DNA of 64,000 bases, taken from NCBI GenBank assembly GCA_037039685.1, contig JAWNGF010000003.1, positions 2,666,001 through 2,730,000 on the forward strand, read 5' to 3'. Source of the DNA: Ceratobasidium sp. AG-K (taxonomy: Eukaryota; Basidiomycota; Agaricomycetes; Cantharellales; Ceratobasidiaceae). Below are positions 22,174-34,040 of this stretch, one piece after another (positions within the stretch are counted from its first letter, which is position 1; each line of letters starts with the position of its first letter). A model generated the notes under the pieces. That model had not been told where the DNA came from. It searched no databases and was given only the letters and a program-made list of their open reading frames with translations. The position numbers and the translations under genes are program-made.

Positions 22174-25100
22174 TCAAGCGTCGCTGAATAACTCGTTGCG
22201 CCCCCTCGACGAAGACAGTATCCCCACAGGCTTGCTATCATAGCCGAACGCATCTCCGCCCCGATAAGCAACTAAATTTGTATCAAGATCCGAAATTTGG
22301 AAAAGCCTACAGCGAATCGATCAGGATCGGACGTTAACAAGGCTCTGAATGACTTACTTTTCTAGTTTTGTCGTGGAGAGTGCGAGCGCTTCGGCTGCGC
22401 TCAGCGCACCGTTCGAGTCAGTTAGAGCCTAGACGATACACGATCAGCTTTAAATATAGGTCTATGTCAGAACGTACCCATCCGAGATTAAATCTAGTGT
22501 TGGGGACATCCCACGCCTGCGTAACGTCTACCGACGAAATACCAAGTGCGACGGTCACACCAGCCTTTTGAAGGGCTTGAAGCGGAGTTTCATACGTTAT
22601 AGGAGGCCCGGGGATGCTAGCAAGCGAGAAAATTCGATTTAGCATAGATAAACAACGGAATTTCATCCAACTTACTATCGTTTTTGGTCCCAATTACGCG
22701 CGAAAGATCTCAGAGGGGCCAGAATTACACCCACACCAGCCTTGGATATCTCGCTGGCTATTAAATGCGACTCTGTTGCGCCAGCGAATACCAAGTGAAG
22801 TATGGAGTTTGAAACAGCCTCAATCTCACTTTTCAGCTCGAGAAGGGTAGCCATGATATCAGCCTTTTCAACCGACACCACAAGCGGGAGTTTTCCCTAG
22901 ACGGACAGATAACCGAACCTTCAGTATTGTAAGGAGGATACACCTAAAAGCCTGTCAAACCTTTGAAACCTGCGCATAAATGCCGTCTTTGTCTTCCCGG
23001 AGGCCGTCAAGTAATAATTTGCGAAGGGTCGCGATTCGAGTGCTGACCATCTCGTTTCCTCCCACGTCATCATGAATGATCCGTGCATGTAGAGCGACCT
23101 CCCGCTTAGGAACCGCACCAGGCTCGAGCTTATTCCTGGCCCCAGTCCGGAACGCAACGCTGACGCCTTGGATAAGCCCAGGCGAGGAAGGTGCTTCGAT
23201 TACCGTAGTCACGCCACCGCGGTGGGATAACCTGAATACGCGTGTGTAAATGCGCTAAGGTGTGTATTCCCCACTTGAAGACTTACAAGGCATTTCGTCC
23301 AGCAAAGGATAATCCATCAACCGCCTTGACCACGAGCCCATCACCCCCTGCGATAGTCGGAACCTTCACCTCTAACGCATCAGGTGGAGACCCATCATTA
23401 GTTGACTCTTCCATCATGATTTCCGACAGTCCAATGGCAGCTCCAAATGATACCAAACCCGGTATGATAGATCCTTGCTTCAGGTCCACGTATTTTGCAG
23501 AGGGGGCCAAGTGCGAGGTGCATTCATCCTTGGCGCCCACACAAGTGACGTTACCGCGAAGGGCTACTATTGTCCCTCCTGGCGCTCCAAATTCGCGGAT
23601 GTGGGTCCCTCGTACAAACGATTTCACATTCTCGAACACGACTGTATGCGTCGATTCTGCTGCCCTCTCCGAGACCAACAATTCGGGCAGGCCATCTGCA
23701 GCGATTGTGTCATTGGCTTCTCGGTCCCAGGTCGGAGGTTGCGGAGCGAATTGAGAGAATTCTGGTTTTATCAGTACCGCGGGATGGTCGAGTTGTGGTG
23801 CGCCGTCAATGTACACCTGTTGAGGAGTCGCACCAAGAGCGAGAGGGTGGGAGTCCCAGATGATGAGATCTAAAGGGCATCTTAACTAATCTGGCCTTGC
23901 AACCAAACTCGCAAATGACTTACCTGCGTCATACCCTGGCTTAATGTATCCGAGCCTATGCGCATACCCAGCAGTTTCAGCGGGCGTGGTCGTAAGGGAC
24001 GCAATCGCCTCATCTTCAGGAAGTCCGTAATAGTGAGCCAAGGCGGCTTCATACATCAAATAGCGCGCGTTGAGTGCCGGAGGGCCGTCCGACTTGGAAA
24101 AAAGGCCAATAAGCTTGTACGTCAGATCCGGGCTTAGGTAAGATGCTCACCTTCATTATGACCTTTAACCCTTTTTCGTGAAGTATCTTGGCGGCGTATT
24201 GAGTCCCTCGATATGCCTCACGTTTGTAGCTGGTTCGCAAATTTAGCTCACAGCCAGTCCTTAATTGGGTACCCATACCGAGCAAAAGTCGAGAAAATAG
24301 CCAATGCAGGCGTCTTTCCCCATGCTTTCTTTATGAGATCCGGGATGAGGTAGGCCTCGTGGGCATGATGAAATGCAGCAACCGAGAACTTGAACTCGTT
24401 GGTGAGCTAATTTAATGAGATAAGTTCGTCAGTAGGGCTCTAGCGGTTCCTCATTACACATACCCGAACTAGGCCATCAATATCGACTGTTATAATACCA
24501 ACAAAATCAGTACGGCTATATTTATTGTCCTTGAGTTTAGACTTACCAGCTTCATAGCAATGCACATGCACTTTGGTCCTCCCTCGAAGTACGTCCACGA
24601 GTGCCTCCAGCTCCAGATTGACCGGGTACTCCTTCCCCTGAATCTCATTCCACCTTCCCGCTTGAGCACTTTCGCAGTACGCATCTTGTTTTAAAAGTAG
24701 CTCACGCGCTCGATCATACGCGCGACGGAACTCCCAGATGCTATCCATTCGCGTTTGCGAGTAAACACCGGAAGGATTCTCTCCGCACTATCCAGATATA
24801 TATAAGTACAACATAATTTGAGCGGCCAAAGCCAGAGACATACAGCGTGCTTGATATGCCTCCATCTAACACCATTATCCCCCTCGGTTTCGCTGGTGTT
24901 CTGTGGTACGAACAGCCCTTTGGGAGGCTCCAAAACCATTGCGCTCGGCCCGCGTTTCTGCGCCCCCCGGCTGATCTTGATGGCAAACGCCTGTCCACCA
25001 ATATTATCCGCGCTCCCGGGGAGAACCAAGGACGTGGCAACTCCTCCCGCGCGGAACAAACCGTACGCTTCGTCGTGCGTATTGAGTCCGTCGATCGAAC

Positions 25101-25741
25101 GCAGGAAAGGCATGATAGGGGATTTGAGCGAGTTGTCGTCTGCTGACCCGCGCAAGTTGGGCAAGGAACTGTCTCCGACGTGCGAGTGCATATCAAAAAT
25201 TGCTAGAAAAACTATTAATAACCTGCGAATAGTATCTCGACACCGGCGTACCAGGCGTGACCCATGCCCCATTTACATTCTTCGTCTCGATGCCTCCACG
25301 CACATAGAGTTCCTGACCGAGCTTTTCTAATCCCACTCCATCCGGGTATACACCTTGGATGACACCCCCGTCCAGTAACAAATCTCCTCGGACGACCTTG
25401 ACATGGCTGTTCTCCTTGACTCCCGTCCAAATCGTCGCATTTTGGATAAGTGTGGGCCGAGTACCAGGTTCGAACCGTTCCGAGACGCGTCTGTGCTCAA
25501 AGGAAGGTGTATTGGGAAGAAGAGTAGCACGAGCGCAAGTGTCTAGTATTTCTCGTGCATTTTGAGGGACAATTTGGCCACGGCCGTCCGAGGAGTGTGT
25601 AAACGGTATATATAGGCAAACTGGACCAGCAAGAAGAGCAATAGCCGATAGCGCAATATAGCGAGATCGCCGGCCGTGTCTTGGCCGCCTTGTATCAGCT
25701 AGCGAGGACTCGGTTACGTCGTCCAAGAGGAGAACGCCCAT
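22174..25741 (-). CDS. large membrane-anchored amidohydrolase-family protein
   Basis: The start at 25741 (MGVLLLDDVTESS) is followed by a basic stretch and one transmembrane helix (RYIALSAIALLAGPVCLYIP), so the enzyme domain probably faces outside the cytosol. Exon 1 ends at 25252 (VNGAWVTP) and exon 2 starts at 25202 with the metal-binding motif DMHSHVGD of TIM-barrel amidohydrolases. Later come HVHCYEA (about 24550), AAFHHAHEAY (about 24370), KSDGPP and YIKPGYDADLIIWDSHP (about 23900). A second amidohydrolase-like half follows (QGSIIPGLVSFGAAIGLSEI, about 23480; HRGGVTTVIEAP, about 23200) to the stop at 22174. About ten short introns are evident. It probably hydrolyses a cyclic amide or similar bond; the substrate is unknown. 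Confidence 0.85.
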
Positions 25742-26422
25742 TGCAAAGTGGTAGCAACCCGTTCACACCACACGGAAGGCGAGACAGAATGAAAGGGGGA
25801 GTTCGAGCGCTGGGGAACTTTGAGAGAACAAGAAAGTCCCGTCATTGCGAATAATGTTGCAACCGCAGGTGTCCATGTGAGCTCGTGGACAATCCGGCAT
25901 TGGTTCAGGGTCCCCAGTAGTGGCGCTATTGACCGGTCTAAGCGCCCGAGTCGATCCTCCGTTGCGCACCGACGGCAGGACCGAGTTGCCTGCAGTCTTT
26001 GGAGTTTTGTCTTGCCATGGCCACTAATTGGGGTGTTCAATAAGGCCATGCAGGCAGCGCTGGAGAACAGCTCGGGAAAGTGAGGTGCCAAGTCGACACT
26101 TAGGATTGTCGGTAACAACACTGACCGGCCCGACATCGCGTAACGTCAGCCTAATTTTAGACACTGGTCACGATCGACACGATTCATCTCCCCGCCTCGC
26201 TCCCACACATCCAGGCACATTCAGACTTCGTAAAACTCGAGTGTTGTGGAATGTCGTGACGCCATAACCACCTCGAACAGCTCCCATTCAAACAACTACG
26301 ACAACAAAGAAAATGATACAAAGCACAACAACAACTAAGTCCATCTAAAACCCCAACCAAAAAAAGTACGGTCATTAAAGAACGTAACGTATTACCAAGA
26401 ATCGTTCACATCGTCCAAATCA
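25742..26422. other. intergenic region between two minus-strand genes
   Basis: Contains the presumed promoter of the amidohydrolase gene and the terminator region of the oxidase gene. No coding sequence is supported. Confidence 0.35.
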
Positions 26423-28712
26423 TCAGAAAGCGTACAGTCCATAAAGTCCAATCGCGCCAGCGAGGAGCGCGCTCGTCCAGCCGACCACGAGGCTCGAAGC
26501 ACCATTGCCAGATCCAGATCCACCCGACCCGGACCCACCGCTTCCGCCCGACCCTCCGGTTCCGCCAATCGGGAGCGAGCTCGCGGGCAAGGTGGTGCGC
26601 GCACCAATCACTTGGCTGCCCTCGCCAATCTTTCCGCTCCCGACCATGATCATCTGGCCGATACTGGGCACACCGTCGACGACAATGAACAAAAACGCAG
26701 GTCCGGGGGCCAAGATCGCAGGGTTGGGAGGCAACTGCGCAAGGTGGAGCGTAATGTTGTAGTTGTTGTTATCGAGCGGGGTGACGGTGTAGCTCGTCTC
26801 GAGTTCGACGTGGCGCATGCCAAAGTTGATCGAGTGCGTGCTGAATCCGGTACGGATGACGACGGCCTTGGTGTCTTGGATCTTGGTAATGTTTCCGCCG
26901 AGGTCTTCGAGGCTGAGGGTCACGTCGTAGCCGGCTCCACCGTACTCGAGGCGGTCCATCAGGCCGACGGGCTCGGGGCGGCGCTTGTCGTAGTACCAAG
27001 GGTAGAAGCGCTCGACCTTGTACTCGGTCGGGTACTTGACGTCGGTGGTATAATCAGCGTTGGGGTTGGAGCCGGAAATAAAGACGGATCCGTCGGGTAG
27101 CAGGGTGGCGGACGAGTGGTACATGCGGGCAACGGTCGAGTCGGGCATGCCTTCTGCAGACCAGCGGTTACCGGACGAGGCGCGGGGGTTGTACATGAGC
27201 GGCTTGTAGAGCGGGTCGTCAGAGTACGACTGTCCGACAGCCCATGTGTCATTGCCATAACCTGCGACACCCGTGTTGGCTCTTTACGTAATAATTAGCA
27301 CACGAATTAATCGGATTTCAGTCGACTCACCCGTTGACGAGGAAGACGTTTCCGTCGGGCAAGAGGATCATGTTGGCCATGACACGGCCAGCAGGGAGAT
27401 CGTCGTCCTCTTTCCATGCAATGTCGACGTCTGGAGTAATCGAAACGCAGCTCGAGGAACCAGGAACGCGGACCTTGTTCGAGCCGTCGGTCCACTGGGC
27501 GGGTCGGAGGTCAGAACCACCGCAAAAGAGCATCGTCGCGGTCCAGTTGTTGGCTGGAGTAAGCGGGAGCATTGCTGTGCCGGCCGAAGCGGGGTATGTT
27601 CGCACTCTGTAACAAAGGTTAATTTCAATTCTAGACTGAATTGAGCTAGACGCACGCATGGGGTATGTCGTCCAAGTTGCTCTGGACGTTTTTCTTGTAG
27701 TCCAAGATCGCAGCTCCCAGGTTGGTTTGAACAAATAGTACATCAGAAGGGAGAAGCCATGTCAACGGGTACAGGTTGGCCGGAAGGGTATCTCGGAGCA
27801 TCTGGAAGTCGATGGGATCGCCTTTTGAAGGGAAAAACTCGTACGTAGGGTTGTTCTAGACAAACGTCAGGATCGATATACCAAAATGAATTAATTTCTT
27901 ACCTGGCCTGCGCCGTTGACAAAACCTCCCCACATGTTTCCACCCATCTAATTTCGGGGATCAATAGCGACACGGGTTTAGAAGCCGCGAGTGCTTACAA
28001 TAATCATGGTTCCATCAGACAACGTTTCCCTGGGTTATAACCGTGTGAGTGACCAGGCGTCGGCGTAAGAGAGGGACTTACAATGTAGGGTACCAGCGAC
28101 GAGTGGTGAGGAAGTTCCTGGGATCGTCATTCCACTCGTCGGTGCCGTCGGGTTTAGGCGTAATTAACCGCACACTGGCACACTTGTAAGTAGACGTAAT
28201 AGAAAATACAAGCCAACTCACGCAAAACCACCATCTGCGCTCTGGTACGGGCCAGAGTTGCCGGGGACGGTAACACCAGCGGGACCGACAGGCTGATTAC
28301 CCCCTGAGAAGTGCGGGGTAAGCATGGTTCATGATAATATCGCCTTATACGTACCAACATTGAGCCAAGTGCCATTACCAAGCACACTTCCACCGGCACA
28401 GAACGAGTTGGTTTCAATGTCCATGGGGCGAGCCGTGTTGGTCTCCATATTGTACATCGTGGCCCATGCCGGGTGTCCAGCGACTTGCACCGGATTATTC
28501 TCGACCTTGTCGATGATGTAGACCTGATTGGGCGAGCCCAAGAACAGCTGCTGGGCTGACACACCCGAGTTTCCAACGACCTCGAAAGTATTCGCCTTGC
28601 CTGTCTTGGCGGGCTGACCTGGCTTGGGAATAAGCTGCGCCGGACCAGTCACGGTCGGGAATGCAGCAGCAGACGCAGCCGCAAGAACGACAAAAGGCGC
28701 GTGCTTGCGCAT
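26423..28712 (-). CDS. copper radical oxidase (glyoxal oxidase-like, AA5 family), GPI-anchored
   Basis: The start at 28712 gives a signal peptide (MRKHAPFVVLAAASAAAF). Active-site features of galactose/glyoxal oxidases are present: the Cys of NSFCAGGSVLGNGTW (crosslink partner), the Tyr of TTRRWYPT, DPLYKPLMYNP and the Tyr-His pair of ARMYHSSATLLPDGSVF. The C-terminus has a Gly/Ser linker and a hydrophobic tail (SALLAGAIGLYGLYAF), typical of a GPI anchor signal. About seven introns of 50-65 nt separate the exons (for example, after NVG near 28353 and before RTYPASAG near 27605). The enzyme oxidises small aldehydes or alcohols to produce hydrogen peroxide, in wood-decay relatives feeding peroxidases. 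No frame break was found. Confidence 0.92.
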
Positions 28713-30906
28713 GGTAAACTCGAAAAAGAAAGAAAGAGGGGAAATAACGAGCACAACACGCTCTCCCACATTTATTCAGTCGATTCATCAAGCGCCCACT
28801 TCAGGACCTCGTGCACCCCTCCGGATCGACCAATTGCGTGCGGAGAAGATCCATTCAAAGCCCAAGTCCACAGGGTCTGGTGTTGATACCCAGCAAGTCT
28901 TGGCGCAGATCAACCGAACCTGTGCCTCGATTTGTATCCGGACACAGCGTCGGGCAAACATTGCGCGCCATGCAATGCACGCGTCACCGCTATGCGCTCG
29001 TGCCTCTTATCACCTAGCCCACCCAGTCGTGCTCTTCGGCTATAAACACGACTCGAACATGCTGATCAAAGATAAGACAATACGGATGTGGTTCCAGAGC
29101 TTTTGACTTGCCGATCCGATTAGGATATCGCCAGCGCTTCTGCCTTGACAACCTCTGTCAGTCCCTGGCAGCGACTCCATTGTCGGGGGCGCCTGCCACC
29201 GCGCAAATTTTTCTTGGGTGTCGTAAAAAGTAATCGTGGGACCTGACGGCACAGCTCTCAAACTTACTTTTGTCCGGTCACGGCACCGCATTGCACCCAG
29301 CCTCAGGCCGGCCTGGGCGGTTATCCCAAATTTATGCTTTAGTGGTCTGCTCCACAGCCTGAGGCCGCACACCGATAGGACCTATATCATGACGTCCCGG
29401 CCAGAGTGGTCATCCGAATCCCCTCCATTCAGTTCTATTCTCGTTCCCACTCCTTGGCGTACGCGCCTGCTCGGTTCAGCTAAATTCGCTCTCACCATCG
29501 CCGTTCACTTAAGTTTCAGTGTCAAAAGGTATCCATGTCAACCCTATTCGGAATTCGGGGCAACAGGTTGCAGTTAATCCTGGCTAACTATGGGTATCAT
29601 CACTGCGTCCAGACAACCGTAATACATACTCTTGCTTATTACAAGCCTTCTCAAAGTGTGCTGACTAAACCGCCGAGTCGTCATTCAGACCTCGACGAAT
29701 TTGTGTGTGTTTGTCGTAAATGTATCTATCAGAATATCGCACAATATAATCTTGCCGCCCATCCGCTCTCCGTTGTGCTTGCTGAAACGACAAGCGCGAA
29801 TTTACGCCTGTTACCTCTGTGCGACCTATGGAATGTATTCTATTTGAGTTCGGTCCCCGCTCGCCTCAACGTCGCTGGGCATCTCGCACTGCCACGGGAG
29901 CAATCGGCCAAAGGAGCAAGTCGGTGCCTGGACCGTTTGCCATGTCCGAGAAGTCAGTCCGAGCCAGTAAGACGGGCGCTCGCCCTTTCATCGAGCGACA
30001 TAGTACCTTTATAGCTCTCCGGAAGAGTTTTGACCGTGCGAGACGCCCACCCGGATCCCATGATCGTCGTGCATGTTGCTTAATTTCGTTCCTTATCTGA
30101 GTCCTTCACACGCGCGCCTGCTCTCGACCTTCAAATTACTCCCTGCATTCATCAAACCTAAATACAGCACGTGCAATGGCACGCTAATCCATCGTGGCTC
30201 TTGTAATACGTCTCTGTACTAAAATTCGTGGGTTTGCTTGCGAATGACACGAACCCGTCATTTTTAATTCCGTGCGACTGGTATATGAGCATATGAATCG
30301 CCACCATTACTGCTCTTCGATTGAGGACTGGCTGGGGGGTGGCGTTGTTCGAGTACTGAGGTTACGATGGTTGATTTATGATTGCGATATTCGGGCAAGA
30401 GCCGGGAACGATGCAGTGCCCGGTTGATGAACTAACACGTGGACCCAAGGCGAGAAATTCGCCGAATGATCTACCCTTGGCGGAAAGTTTGCAAGAAGTA
30501 AGCGATTCGGTTATATTACTCGGGATGCGGTTATCCGTGTGGCTCGAGATTCCGTGCGCCATGAGAGTTGGATAAACTAACGGATTTCGATCACAGAACC
30601 ACAAACAGGGTAGGCTATCACCAATTCCGAAGCGCATACAATCCGTGTGGCTACTAAAAAGGATCATGTACGTTCCAGCTACAGCCATATTTCGATACTT
30701 CACTTCGAACTGCGAGAGTAGGGAATGCGGGTACCGTGGTGGATTCAACGCGAGCATCATATTTCAGGGGTTGGGTATTCATTACCAACGAGAACATGTC
30801 ACGTCCTAAACTCTTCGATTCGCTACGCTCTGGTACTTATAAGACAGGTCCCCAAAATCAAGATGTAGACTATAAATCAGGAATAGGGAATATTAGAAAA
30901 TTGGAG
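28713..30906. other. 2.2-kb region without a supported gene
   Basis: Several short readings exist on both strands but none has family signatures or consistent splice phase. An imperfect inverted repeat around a GGCC core (cctcaggccggcctg, later cagcctgaggcc) lies near 29300-29365. Part of the left end is the oxidase promoter. Confidence 0.3.
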
Positions 30907-33794
30907 CTAAACAGGTGGGGTAGCTTGTTGCGTCCTCGCGGCAGGAGGGCTAGATCGTGCGCTTTGCGATGTCCCTATTGGTGCGGGATCTGGAGGGGTT
31001 TGCTTCCGCATTATGTTCCTCTGTTTCACGAGTGCATCGACTATTTTAAGCCACTCGTGGATCGGCTTTTTCTTTTTTCCATGTGGAGGCTGGGTGTCTC
31101 CCTTACTTCAAATACCATTAGGGTTTAGTGCTCGGTGAACGTCGTACAAGGGGAGGCAGGTACTCACGTGCAGGATTCGTTCGTTTCGGGGTCTTTGCCA
31201 CTCATGAAGTCAGGGTCGCGGTCCATCGCAGTCGCCGCGTTCCATACTTGGCCCATCAAAGCGATTAAGTGGTTAGATTCCTTTTCATTCTTAAAGGCCC
31301 TGTCACGAATTAGCTTTATGGTTTCTTTCTGGAACTCCGCGTGAGTTAATACATCGAAGTCTTCAAGATTCTGCTTCGCTGCGTCCTTCAAATTGCGTAC
31401 GGAATTTACGATAGGTTTGGCCTATGATCGTTTTAACATGGGATTAGTTGAATTATCTTGGTCATAAGAGAAACGAAGACACTAACTCGATCTGGATATC
31501 GCTTGATTGTTAGTCTTCCGTGATGAAGTGTTGGAACTGAGTGAACGAGGGCTTCGCACAACATATCCAATGCTTTGAACATTGATCGGATGCGCCAATA
31601 ACACTCTCCACTTGAACCTCCCGAGCTAATATGCGCCTTAACTTTGCTGTAGCTTTCACTGACGGCCTCGGGGGGGCTCAAGACTCGGGCTGCGTCTTCA
31701 GGCCGTTCTCCTTCAAGGCTTGCGATGAGTCTACCTTCCAGAAAACCTCTACGCCAGAGCTCGTCGGTGGTGTCGTTCATTACGGCTAGCCATGCGCTCT
31801 CCCAAGATTGAATCCACGTTTTGTGCCACGTGGAAATGAAAACCTCTTCCCAAATAGTGCGGCCTGACGCTTCGCGCGGCTTGGAGGATACAAGTTCGAC
31901 TACGTGAGCAGCAAAGTTGCCATCCTTTTTGGCCAACTCTAGGAACTTGTTCGCGCGCATTTTCAACATCGCTTCGGTTTCTGACCCACTAGAGTCGTTG
32001 TGGATCTCCTGCCATGCGACCTTGCTGAGTTCGCCAATCTTTGGTCGAGCGATCCCTCGGTTGAACGTGGGAGCCTCGTCTTTCGGGCCCGCACTTCGTG
32101 TCGTTGTTAACCCCTGTATCCACCTTGAAAGGTCAAGTACGGGTATCCTGCTTGAGGTACTTTGCTTTGAGCCTACTGTTTCGCTGCTCCGCATGTTTCT
32201 AGCAGTTATAGATGATAGGAGTTCGTTCGAGGCTCCTCGTTGCTGCATAACGGTTGGACTCGGCAATTCCTCGTGACTCGTGGCCGGTTGTAGTATCAGG
32301 GTTGGAGGATTTGGCATTGCGCTCGATATTGACCCAAAGCTTTTCCGGCCTGCCTCTACAGCGTTCTCCCATGAGATTGCCCAGGCCATATTGCTTGCCG
32401 CTTCTCGAACCGATAGCCATTTCAAGTTTGAACCTGGGTGACGATGTGAGCGCCAGAGCTCGAGCCAGTTAGAGTTCTGGGTTTCACGGGGCGCTCCTAC
32501 ATTTTGAGTTGCAGAGCGCTCTAGGATTGGGATGTGTCTTTAGCTGCGATGTTCTGATTGTATTCAAGAACTGAATATTACCTGTACGGTTGTCGGCTTT
32601 GAAGTGGACAAGTTTGGCTGTGATTTCAGACCCGAGAAGTGACCCATGTGGTATTTCCGCTGCTGTGGCCACCACCATCGTCTCGATCGTAGCCCTGCCA
32701 GCATTTTTTCCTGAAGTTTTACCGTCTACAAGGGTTGTACCGGTTAGAGGAATGAGTTCGCTGAAGTGATACAACCCCCCGAAAGCGGTACAAAGTGCTT
32801 GGGAGGAATTCGGTAATGTCCAACTATCTTCCCAGTTCTGGTCCCAGTTTGCATCCCAGGTCTTGTTCCAGGCGCTGTCCCATTTGGCAAGACTAGCTGA
32901 TTCCTGTTTGGAAGCCGAAAACTCGAGCCAAGCAACAACGGATGCGGCTATAATTCGCCGATTCCTCTCCTCCATTGGCTGACTGCTGCCAGGTTCGGGG
33001 TATTGGAGTACAAGCGAGTTGATAACGTAGTCCCTAGCGGCGTTGAAAATCCATTTCCCAACTTCCTTTCGCCTCTGGATAGCAATATCTGCCTCCCAAA
33101 ATGACTGCCCGACGACCTCGGGAAGTGACGAGACACCTCGCCAAAATTCGTCCAACACGCTGCCAGTGCTACCGATGAAATGGATATGATCCCTTAGACA
33201 TCTACGTGCGACCGAATGCGCGAGAACGAGAGCGAATATTGCTTTGTGGTCTGATTTTGTGTGATCTAAAAAATTGGCTGCGCCACAGCAAACTGAGAGA
33301 ATAAATTGTAGGTTTATGCTTGTGTCAAGTTCTTGGGCTATTTCGATGCTTATCCATAGGGTAGTAGCTAAAATCTTAGTGTCCGGAATCCTGGTAACGC
33401 GGATGCCAATAGGTAGCTGGTGGGGGTCCGCACGGGGAAGCAATTGGAGTTCAAAAATTGAGCCATCGTTTGTTACAAGCACGACAGAGGGGGGTTGCCA
33501 CAGTGCCCGTCGGTGGAGTTGTAGAAATTTGATCGTTCTATCGCATGGAGAGTAATTATAGTGCCACGCGACGGTGCTATGAACGGGCCTCCCATGTGTC
33601 AAAGTGCCGCTAGAACTTGGCAATTGGTGAAGCCGCCAAAATGCAATATCGATCTCCACAGGTGCGCGGGGCACCAGTCCAGAGGACATATAGGCAGGGC
33701 AAGCGGAAGAGGCAGTGGGAACGATCAGTAAGCTTGAAATGAGTTGTGAATCGCGGTGGGCGTGGGGTGTGGATATAGAATGCCCAGGTACCAA
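30907..33794 (-). CDS. Trp-repeat protein of unknown function
   Basis: A multi-exon minus-strand gene is inferred from long open stretches 33794-about 32580, 32540-31480, 31430-31160 and 31120-30907. Its mark is a repeat with Trp every fourth residue: WDSAWNKTWDANWDQNW near 32870 and STWHKTWIQSWESAW near 31800, each in an otherwise helical context. The C-terminus is basic and Pro-rich (HGKKKKPIHEWLK). I do not recognise the family. The splice between the first two stretches does not resolve to a clean phase, so one boundary is wrong or the gene is damaged. The first ATG is uncertain: the frame is open above 33794 but lacks a clear start, and MSSGLVPRAP about 100 nt downstream is a candidate. 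Confidence 0.6.
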
Positions 33795-34040
33795 GCATAT
33801 GTATCCGCTCTCCGACCTCAGTCGCTCCCGGTCGGAAGTCTGGAATCGCCGGAGCCCACTAAACCGATCCCCTTCCTTGCCTCATGCTCCTGTCAGATTT
33901 CTGATCCACGATGATAACGTCAAGTCAGGATCAAGTGCGGCGCCTAAGTAGATTGGTCTTAACTAGGCCCTGCGCCCATCGATTGTACCGGACTTTGCCC
34001 CAGCTTTTCATTCCTTACTCTAACTTAGGAAGAGTTAGCT

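Noticed and set aside
25460..25490. GGTTCGAACC resembling a tRNA B-box
   Set aside because: It is coding sequence of the amidohydrolase exon and no cloverleaf can be formed around it.
30736..31128. 130-codon plus-strand ORF
   Set aside because: It overlaps the last exons of the minus-strand Trp-repeat gene, which have better splice support.
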